DNA of 64,000 nt from Limnochorda sp. LNt (GTDB taxonomy: Bacteria > Bacillota > Limnochordia > Limnochordales > Geochordaceae), in the NCBI RefSeq assembly GCF_035593265.1, contig NZ_CP141614.1:1-64000 (forward strand). The letters run 5' to 3'. Positions 58,690 through 64,000 of the stretch are shown here, in pieces; the stretch's first letter is position 1; each line of letters starts with the position of its first letter. Under the pieces are notes generated by a model. That model saw nothing but the letters and a program-made list of their open reading frames with translations, was not told where the DNA came from and searched no databases. The translations under genes and the position numbers were made by a program.

Positions 58690-59265
58690 TTGGCGCCGAC
58701 AGCGTCTCATCACGCCAGAGGCCCCATCCGGGGTGGCTTCGGAGCATTTCGGAGGAGTTCGAAAGAGCATGAAAAGAACGTTCCAGCCGAAGCGCCGCCA
58801 TCGCCGACGGGTCCACGGGTTTCTCCGGAGGATGTCCACGCCTGGCGGGCGGAAGGTGTTGAAGCGCCGGCGGGCCAAGGGCCGGGCCCGCTTGACCGTG
58901 CGCTGAGCGGCCGGCGGTGGGGGCCAGGGCTCTACCGTCTGGTGGTCCGGCGCGACTTCGATCGGGTCTTTCGCTCGGGGCGGCGTGGGGCTACGCACCT
59001 GGTGACCGCATGGGCAGCGCCAGGGCCGTGTGCAGGTGTGCGGGTCGGCTTCGCGGTGGGCCGCCGGGTCGGCAAGGCGGTGACACGCAACCGCGTCCGC
59101 CGGCGCCTGCGGGAGGCGCTCCGGCTGGAGCTTGAGGGCGTGCGGCCCGGGACGGACGTGGTCCTCTCGGCGCGCCCGGGTTGTCGCGACGCCGAATTCA
59201 GCGAACTGAGGGAAGCGCTACGGACTGCACTGAAGCGAGCGGGCGCATGGGTCGGCTCCGCATGA
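58690..59265 (+). CDS. rnpA: Ribonuclease P protein component, frame overlapping the whole of rpmH; start unsettled
   Basis: The conserved core begins at [16 protein letters not shown] (about 58930) and includes [27 protein letters not shown], the RNR signature of RnpA; the end is at 59265. Between 58690 and the core the only ordinary start codon is TTG 58690; GTG 58942 would cut off the RL residues that align with other RnpA proteins. The frame stays open across all of rpmH, giving a 191-residue protein with an N-terminal extension, as known in Thermus. A CTG or other rare start after rpmH is the alternative. The last bases overlap yidD (ATGA). Confidence 0.85.
   Translation: MAPTASHHARGPIRGGFGAFRRSSKEHEKNVPAEAPPSPTGPRVSPEDVHAWRAEGVEAPAGQGPGPLDRALSGRRWGPGLYRLVVRRDFDRVFRSGRRGATHLVTAWAAPGPCAGVRVGFAVGRRVGKAVTRNRVRRRLREALRLELEGVRPGTDVVLSARPGCRDAEFSELREALRTALKRAGAWVGSA
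58769..58906 (+). CDS. rpmH: 50S ribosomal protein L34
   Basis: This 45-residue basic protein begins [18 protein letters not shown] and ends [17 protein letters not shown], the classic L34 sequence. GGAGGAG at 58751-58757 is about 11 bases upstream of the ATG. It starts the rpmH-rnpA-yidD-yidC-jag operon from a strong promoter. It lies entirely inside the open rnpA frame. Confidence 0.97.
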   Translation: MKRTFQPKRRHRRRVHGFLRRMSTPGGRKVLKRRRAKGRARLTVR

Positions 59266-59492
59266 GCGGGGGCGGTTCGCCTCTCGGGCGGGGTCTGGCT
59301 GCCGTGGTGGGCGTCTACCGGCGGTGGATCTCGCCCTGGACGCCGCCTGTCTGCCGCTTCTATCCCAGTTGCTCTGCCTATGCCGAGGAGGCCTTGGTGC
59401 GGCACGGGGCCGTAAAGGGGACGTGGCTCGCCCTGCGACGGATCGCCCGGTGTCATCCGTGGCACCCCGGCGGATACGACCCCGTCCCTTGA
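59262..59492 (+). CDS. yidD: Membrane protein insertion efficiency factor YidD
   Basis: This 76-residue protein has the YidD hallmark [28 protein letters not shown] and the ending [13 protein letters not shown], with conserved cysteines. ATG 59262 overlaps the rnpA stop as ATGA; ATG 59247 is also possible. It aids membrane protein insertion near YidC. Confidence 0.95.
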   Translation: MSGGGSPLGRGLAAVVGVYRRWISPWTPPVCRFYPSCSAYAEEALVRHGAVKGTWLALRRIARCHPWHPGGYDPVP

Positions 59493-59537
59493 GGCGCGCT
59501 CCCAGGGGTCACGCGCAGAGAGGCGGTAGGGGCGACC

Positions 59538-60158
59538 GTGGATCAACTGGCCAATGGACTGTGGTGGCTGCTCGAGCAGCTGCGGGCCGTGACCGGCAAC
59601 TACGGGCTGGCGGTCATCGGGCTGACGCTCCTGGTGCGGTTGGTGCTGTTGCCCCTGGGGGTGGCGCAGTTTCGAGCCCTCGAGGGGCAAAAGCGCATCC
59701 AGCCCCAGCTGCAGGAGCTGCAGAAGAAGTACAAGGATCGCCCCCAAGAGCTCCAGCGCCGCATGATGGAGCTCTACCGGGAGCAGAAGATCAATCCCTT
59801 CGGTGGCTGCCTCCCGTCGCTGCTGCAGCTTCCCATCCTGTGGGGACTCTTCCTCGCCTTGCGGCGGCTCCCAGAGGGGAGCCTGTTCCTTGTCTGGGAT
59901 CTGAGCGTGCGCGACCCCTACCTCGTCTGGCCCATCCTCACGGGCTGGTCCCAGTACATATCGATGAAGGTGTCGCTCACGGATCCCCGGCAGGGGCAGA
60001 CCATGCTGATCATGTCCTTGGTCAGCGCCGTCTTCGCGGCCAGCTTTCCGACGGGGCTGGCGCTGTACTGGACCGTGAGCAGCCTGTTCACGTACGCCCA
60101 GTACTGGTTCTTCCAGCGGCGGCTGGTGGAGGCGAGAGGAGGCGTCAGGGCTTCATGA
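59538..60158 (+). CDS. yidC: Membrane protein insertase YidC/SpoIIIJ
   Basis: This 206-residue short-form insertase starts at GTG 59538. It has the hydrophilic-groove helix YGLAVIGLTLLVRLVLLPLG with the essential Arg, the coiled C1 loop (QKRIQPQLQELQKKYKDRPQELQRRM), NPFGGCLPSLLQLPILWGLF and ASFPTGLALYWTVSSLFTYAQ. No lipoprotein signal is visible at the N-terminus. Overlaps jag by ATGA. Confidence 0.96.
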   Translation: MDQLANGLWWLLEQLRAVTGNYGLAVIGLTLLVRLVLLPLGVAQFRALEGQKRIQPQLQELQKKYKDRPQELQRRMMELYREQKINPFGGCLPSLLQLPILWGLFLALRRLPEGSLFLVWDLSVRDPYLVWPILTGWSQYISMKVSLTDPRQGQTMLIMSLVSAVFAASFPTGLALYWTVSSLFTYAQYWFFQRRLVEARGGVRAS

Positions 60159-60946
60159 GTGCCCCTCGCTCCGTCGTCAAGTCCGGACGCAACGTGGAGG
60201 AGGCGCTGGAGGCCGCGCTCGACGAGCTGGGCGTCGAGCGTGACGAGGTGGTCGTGGAGGTGCTCGAGGAGGCCAACAAGGGCCTGCTGGGCTGGATCGG
60301 GGGGCGGCTGGCGCGGGTGCGGGTGACGGTCAAGCATCCCGGGACCGAGCCGGAGCCCCATCCGGACGGTCATGCCGATGGCGAGGAGCCCGCCCGGGGT
60401 ACCACCTCCGGCGAGGAGGGCGATCGCGAGCGGCTGGAGCGCGGCCGCACCTTCGTGCGAGAGGTGATCCGGCTGATGGGGATCCCCGGTGCCGTCGAGA
60501 CGCGGCGCATGGGGCCGGGCGCCTATCAGCTCAACGTGGTCTCCGAGCGGGCGGGGTTGCTCATCGGCCATCGGGGCCAGACGCTCAACGCGTTGCAGTA
60601 CCTGGCCAACGTGGTGGCCAACCGGGAGCACGGGCCCGAGCCGTTGAGGCTGGTACTGGACGCCGGCGACTACCGGCGCCGGCGAGAGGCGGCCTTGCGG
60701 CAGGTCGCGCAGCAGGCGGCACGGCGGGTGCGCCAGGAGCGGCGGCGGGTGGCGCTGGAGCCGATGAGCGCCGCGGAGCGCCGGATCGTCCACCTCGCGC
60801 TCAAGGACGACCCGGCGGTGGCGACCCGCTCCGAGGGCGAGGAGCCCCATCGCCGGGTGGTGATCTTTCCGAAGGGGGAGGAGCAGCTGCCTGCCGGGCA
60901 GCGACCACGCGGCCGGTCGACGACGCGCAGGGCGGGGCCGTCGTAG
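60155..60946 (+). CDS. jag: RNA-binding protein Jag/KhpB (SpoIIIJ-associated)
   Basis: This 263-residue protein has an N-terminal Jag domain (SVVKSGRNVEEALEAALDELGV ... KGLLGWIGGRLARV), a charged linker, a KH domain (LIGHRGQTLNALQYLANVVAN) and an R3H domain (RRRVALEPMSAAERRIVHLAL). With KhpA, Jag/KhpB binds RNA and affects cell division and elongation. ATG 60155 overlaps yidC. Confidence 0.95.
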   Translation: MSAPRSVVKSGRNVEEALEAALDELGVERDEVVVEVLEEANKGLLGWIGGRLARVRVTVKHPGTEPEPHPDGHADGEEPARGTTSGEEGDRERLERGRTFVREVIRLMGIPGAVETRRMGPGAYQLNVVSERAGLLIGHRGQTLNALQYLANVVANREHGPEPLRLVLDAGDYRRRREAALRQVAQQAARRVRQERRRVALEPMSAAERRIVHLALKDDPAVATRSEGEEPHRRVVIFPKGEEQLPAGQRPRGRSTTRRAGPS

Positions 60947-60958
60947 GTTGGGGCGTCA

Positions 60959-60984
60959 GGGGGCGGCCGGTGACGGCCGCCCCC
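60959..60984. terminator. Very stable GNRA-capped hairpin between jag and rsmG
   Basis: GGGGGCGGCCG (60959-60969) pairs perfectly with CGGCCGCCCCC (60974-60984) over the loop GTGA, a GNRA tetraloop. It starts 12 bases after the jag stop and ends 5 bases before the rsmG ATG. There is no U tract, so it could be a transcript 3'-end stabiliser, a partial terminator or a translational control element for rsmG. Confidence 0.7.
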
Positions 60985-60989
60985 TCGTC

Positions 60990-61751
60990 ATGGAGGCGAG
61001 GGGTGTGGAGCGGGGCGAGGTGGAGGCCCTCGTCGAGGGGGCCGGGGCGCTCGGTGTCGAAATTGCCATCGACATGGCGAGGAAGTTAGGCCAGCTAACG
61101 TCCCTGCTGCTCGAGGCCAATCGCAGGACCAACCTGACCGCCGTGCGTGACCGGCGCGAGGTGCTGGTCAAGCACCATCTCGACTCCCTCTCCCTGGGCC
61201 GGTGGATCGGGCCCGAGGCCCGCGGCGCCGTCGTGGACGTGGGCAGCGGGGCCGGCTTCCCGGGGCTGGTCATCGCCGTCGTCCGGCCCCAGTTGCGGGT
61301 GGTCCTCGTGGAGTCCGTGCTGCGCAAGACCCTCTTCCTCGAGGAGGCGGTGGGAGTGCTGGGGCTCCCCAACGTCCGGGTGGTGCGTGAGCGGGCCGAG
61401 CAGCTGGGCCGGGATCCGAGCTGGCGGGAGCGCTTCGACTTCGCGACCATCCGGGCGGTGGGGAGCCTGGCGCTGAGCCTGGAGCTGTGCGCACCGCTGC
61501 TGAGACCGGGTGGGGTGGCGCTGGTGATGAAGGGGCCGCGCTTCGTCGATGAGTGGGAGGCGGGGCGGCGGATCGCGCCCGCGCTGGGCTTGGCGGAGCC
61601 GCAGGCCCATCGGCTGGAGCTGCCGGGCCCCATCGAGCGGGTGGTCATCACTTCGCGCAAGGAGGCCGCGACGCCGGCGGCGTTTCCGCGTCGTCCCGGC
61701 CAGCTGGGACGCGTCTCGGGTTTTAGCGAGAGGAAGGCGGACAGGCCTTGA
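60990..61751 (+). CDS. rsmG: 16S rRNA (guanine-527-N7) methyltransferase RsmG
   Basis: This protein has up to 253 residues. The AdoMet motif VVDVGSGAGFPGLVIA, FATIRAVGSL and the N-terminal NLTAVRDRREVLVKHHLDSL mark the family. It methylates G527 of 16S rRNA; loss gives low-level streptomycin resistance. ATG 60990 directly follows the hairpin and lacks a ribosome-binding site; GTG 61005 with GGAGGCGAGG upstream may be the true start. mnmE and mnmG, which often precede it, are not here. Confidence 0.94.
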   Translation: MEARGVERGEVEALVEGAGALGVEIAIDMARKLGQLTSLLLEANRRTNLTAVRDRREVLVKHHLDSLSLGRWIGPEARGAVVDVGSGAGFPGLVIAVVRPQLRVVLVESVLRKTLFLEEAVGVLGLPNVRVVRERAEQLGRDPSWRERFDFATIRAVGSLALSLELCAPLLRPGGVALVMKGPRFVDEWEAGRRIAPALGLAEPQAHRLELPGPIERVVITSRKEAATPAAFPRRPGQLGRVSGFSERKADRP

Positions 61752-61809
61752 AGAATGCGGCCAACCAGCCCGGCTCATAGTCGGCGGGCAAGGAGGCGCA
61801 GACGGACGC

Positions 61810-62676
61810 GTGAGATTGGGAGAGCTGCTGCGGGGCAAGGCGACGGCCACGTCCAAGCCCATCCCGGCGGCGGAGGGCGGCGTGGAGGTCCAGTGGATCG
61901 AGACCGCCCAGATCCGTCCGGGGCGTTACCAGCCCCGGCGCAGCCTGCCCGAGGCCGAGCTCGAGGAGCTGGCCCGGTCCATCCAGGAGCACGGTGTGCT
62001 GCAGCCCATCCTCGTGCGGCGGGTCGAGGATGGCTATGAGCTGGTGGCGGGCGAGCGGCGCTGGCGGGCAGCTCAGATGGCCGGCCTGGCCAGGGTGCCG
62101 GCCATCGTACGGGATGCCGACGACCGGACGGCGGCCGAGTGGGCCCTCATCGAAAACCTGCAGCGCGCCGAGCTCCACTTCCTGGAGCAGGCGGAGGGCT
62201 TCCGCCGCGTGATGGAGGAGTTCGGCCTGACGCAAGAGGAGCTGGCGCGGCGGCTCGGGTGCAGCCAGGGAGCCATCGCCAACAAGCTGCGCCTGCTGCG
62301 ACTGCCCGAGGAGGTGCGGGCCGTCATCCGCGAGCGGGGCCTCGGGGAGCGTCAGAGCCGGAGTCTGCTCCGCCTGGAGGACCCCGGGCAGCAGCTTGAG
62401 GCGGTCAAGGCCATCGCGGAGCGCCAGCTCAGCGCCGAGGAGAGCGAGCGTCTGGTCGAGGGGCTGCTGCAGGGTCGGGCGCGGCGGCGACGCGTACGGG
62501 CCGTCTACGGGGATGCCCGGATCTTCGTCAACGGGCTGCGCCAAGTGGTGCGTCAGGCCCGCAAGGCGGGGTTCGAAGCAGCTCTGGAGGAAGGCGAGGA
62601 CGACGCGGCGTGGACCTTCGTCGTCAAGTTGGCCAAGGCCAAGTCGTCCGGGCGCGAGCGGCGCGGAAGGAGTTGA
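61810..62676 (+). CDS. noc: ParB-family nucleoid occlusion protein (Noc-like)
   Basis: This 288-residue protein has the ParB/Spo0J nuclease-like N-terminal domain: IRPGRYQPRRSLPEAELEELARSIQEHGVLQPILVR, the CTP-binding ERRWRAAQMAGL, ENLQRAELHFLEQAEGFRRVM and the helix-turn-helix LTQEELARRLGCSQGAIANKLRLL. A second ParB follows parA, so this upstream copy is most likely Noc by position, which in Bacillus blocks division over the chromosome. GTG 61810 has GGAGGCG about 10 bases upstream. Confidence 0.88.
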   Translation: MRLGELLRGKATATSKPIPAAEGGVEVQWIETAQIRPGRYQPRRSLPEAELEELARSIQEHGVLQPILVRRVEDGYELVAGERRWRAAQMAGLARVPAIVRDADDRTAAEWALIENLQRAELHFLEQAEGFRRVMEEFGLTQEELARRLGCSQGAIANKLRLLRLPEEVRAVIRERGLGERQSRSLLRLEDPGQQLEAVKAIAERQLSAEESERLVEGLLQGRARRRRVRAVYGDARIFVNGLRQVVRQARKAGFEAALEEGEDDAAWTFVVKLAKAKSSGRERRGRS

Positions 62677-62685
62677 ACGAGGAGA

Positions 62686-63477
62686 TTGGCTCGGATCCTG
62701 GCGGTGGTCAATCAAAAGGGCGGGGTCGGCAAGAGCACGACCGCGGTCAACCTCGCCGCCTACCTGGCCGTGGCGGGGCACCGGGTGCTCCTGGTGGACG
62801 TCGATCCCCAGGGCAATGCCACCACGGGCGTGGGGATCGACAAGCGGGGGCTGCCCGCCTGCATCTACCACGTCTTGATGGGGGAGCAGCCCATCGAGGC
62901 CATCATCCGGCCGACGGAGGTGGCGGGGCTGGAGGTGGCGCCGGCTACCATCGACCTGGCGGGCGCGGAGATCGAGCTGGTCAGCGCGCTCTCCCGTGAG
63001 TTTCGGCTCAAGCGCGGGCTGGAGCCCGTCGAGGACGGCTACGACTACGTCATCATCGACTCGCCCCCGTCGCTGGGGCTGCTGACCCTCAACGGCATGG
63101 CGGCGGCCCACAAGGTGCTGGTGCCCATCCAGTGCGAGTTTTACGCGCTGGAGGGGCTGAGCCAGCTGATGCGCACCGTGGAGATGGTGAGGGAGCACCT
63201 CAACCCCGATCTCGGCGTCGCGGGGGTGGTGCTGACGATGTACGACTCTCGCACCAACCTCTCGCAGCAGGTGGTGGAGGACGTGCGCTCCTTCTTCGAG
63301 GGGCGGGTGCGGGTCTTCGAGACCCTGATCCCTCGAAACGTCCGACTCACCGAGGCGCCGAGCTACGGCAAGCCCATCGTCCTGTACGACCCCCAGTGCC
63401 GGGGGGCCGAGGCCTATCGCTCCCTGGCGGAGGAGGTGATGCGGTATGAGCCGTCAAGCGCTCGGGCGAGGGCTTAG
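62686..63477 (+). CDS. parA: Chromosome partitioning ATPase ParA/Soj
   Basis: This 263-residue MinD/ParA-type ATPase begins ARILAVVNQKGGVGKSTTAVNLAAYLA (deviant Walker A), then VDVDPQGNATTGVG, YVIIDSPPSLGLLTLN and the conserved MYDSRTNLSQQV. TTG 62686 has GAGGAG upstream. It works with ParB to segregate the origin and controls DnaA in Bacillus. It overlaps parB by 32 bases. Confidence 0.97.
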   Translation: MARILAVVNQKGGVGKSTTAVNLAAYLAVAGHRVLLVDVDPQGNATTGVGIDKRGLPACIYHVLMGEQPIEAIIRPTEVAGLEVAPATIDLAGAEIELVSALSREFRLKRGLEPVEDGYDYVIIDSPPSLGLLTLNGMAAAHKVLVPIQCEFYALEGLSQLMRTVEMVREHLNPDLGVAGVVLTMYDSRTNLSQQVVEDVRSFFEGRVRVFETLIPRNVRLTEAPSYGKPIVLYDPQCRGAEAYRSLAEEVMRYEPSSARARA

Positions 63478-64000
63478 GGCGCTGATACCGGAGAGCGCGA
63501 CGTCCCGGCCCGAGGGCGGGCGGCTGCGCGAGGTGGCCATCGGCGAGGTGGCGCCCAATCCCTACCAGCCCCGCCGCGAGTTCGCGGACGATGAGCTGCA
63601 GGAGCTGGCGGCCTCCATCCGGGCGCACGGCGTGCTGGAGCCCGTGGTGGTCCGTCCGGTCGTCGGGCGAGAGCCGGTGCGCTACGAGCTGGTGGTGGGC
63701 GAGCGCCGGTGGCGGGCGGCTCAGCTGGCGGGCCTGACGAGCCTCCCCGCCGTGGTGCGTCCGGTGGAGGATCGCGAGATGCTGCAGATGGCCCTGGTGG
63801 AAAACCTGCAACGGGAGGATCTCAATCCCCTCGAGGAGGCCGAGGCCTACCGCCGGCTGATGGACGAGTTCGGCCTGAGCCAGGACGACGTGGCGCAGGC
63901 GGTGGGGCGCAAGCGGCCCACGGTGGCCAACACCCTGCGGCTGCTGGAGCTGGAGCCCGAGATCCGGGAGGCCTTGCGGGCCGGCCGGCTCAGCGCAGGA
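63446..64000 (+). CDS. parB: Chromosome partitioning protein ParB/Spo0J (3' end outside window)
   Basis: The gene runs off the right edge after 185 codons. It begins MSRQALGRGLRALIPE, the usual ParB start, then VAPNPYQPRREFADDELQELAASIRAHGV, GERRWRAAQLAGL, ENLQREDLNPLEEAEAYRRLM and the helix-turn-helix LSQDDVAQAVGRKRPTVANTLRLL. ATG 63446-63448 lies inside the end of parA with GGAGGAGG about 10 bases upstream. ParB binds parS sites near the origin and slides as a CTP clamp. Confidence 0.96.
   Translation, partial: MSRQALGRGLRALIPESATSRPEGGRLREVAIGEVAPNPYQPRREFADDELQELAASIRAHGVLEPVVVRPVVGREPVRYELVVGERRWRAAQLAGLTSLPAVVRPVEDREMLQMALVENLQREDLNPLEEAEAYRRLMDEFGLSQDDVAQAVGRKRPTVANTLRLLELEPEIREALRAGRLSAG

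Overview
The window looks like chromosome from a high-GC, spore-former-related Bacillota. The replication-origin block has the Bacillus-type order dnaA, dnaN, S4 protein, recF, remB, gyrB, gyrA on one side and rpmH, rnpA, yidD, yidC, jag, rsmG, noc, parA, parB on the other. Genes typical of Bacillota (YlbF/YmcA family, YqhV/DUF2619, RemB/DUF370) are present, and chromosomal codon third positions are strongly GC. A Limnochordia- or Symbiobacterium-like lineage would fit, but that is inference from gene content and base composition only.

Region 1 (1 to about 9.25 kb) is the right-hand part of an integrated mobile element with visibly lower GC. It contains the C-terminal end of a large phage-type polyvalent protein, small DNA-binding proteins, a primase-polymerase fused to a RepA-like helicase, an iteron array of GTAACC units with a strict 9-bp period, a detached primase winged-helix domain, membrane and secreted accessory proteins, a frameshifted membrane-protein gene, and a tyrosine integrase. 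The integrase lies beside a tRNA-Arg(CCT), whose 3' end is the likely attachment site. The other end of the element is outside the window.

Region 2 (9.3-14.3 kb) holds a decaying dipeptide/oligopeptide ABC operon (dppF intact, dppD with an in-frame TGA, dppC intact, only the end of dppB). It abuts a second truncated permease head-to-head, then D-cysteine desulfhydrase and an AhpD-like protein.

Region 3 (14.4-22.3 kb) holds an unrecognised membrane protein, a Dam-type methylase, an ECF sigma/anti-sigma pair, an EamA half-transporter, a membrane-anchored amidase, a GNAT acetyltransferase, a metallophosphoesterase and two tRNA-Ser genes (TGA and GCT), followed by serS.

Region 4 (22.5-48.1 kb) is housekeeping and metabolism: serS, an MFS transporter, a four-subunit 2-oxoacid:ferredoxin oxidoreductase operon (porGDAB) behind a clean ATTGTGA-N6-TCACAAT operator, glyA, trpB2, a metallo-beta-lactamase-fold hydrolase, a DUF488 protein, an unusual alpha/beta hydrolase with a multi-span membrane tail, a sugar ABC importer without its ATPase, trxB, a serine hydrolase, tyrS, a PDZ protein, yqhV, a DASS transporter, asnS, a YlbF-family protein and rtcB.

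Region 5 (48.1-64 kb) is the origin block. DnaA-box-like sequences lie on both sides of dnaA, so the origin appears bipartite. A GHKL-ATPase/winged-helix gene sits between dnaA and rpmH. The rnpA frame is open across the whole of rpmH with no ordinary start codon after it, recalling the Thermus arrangement. mnmE and mnmG, common between jag and rsmG in Bacillota, are absent here; a very stable GNRA-capped hairpin takes their place.
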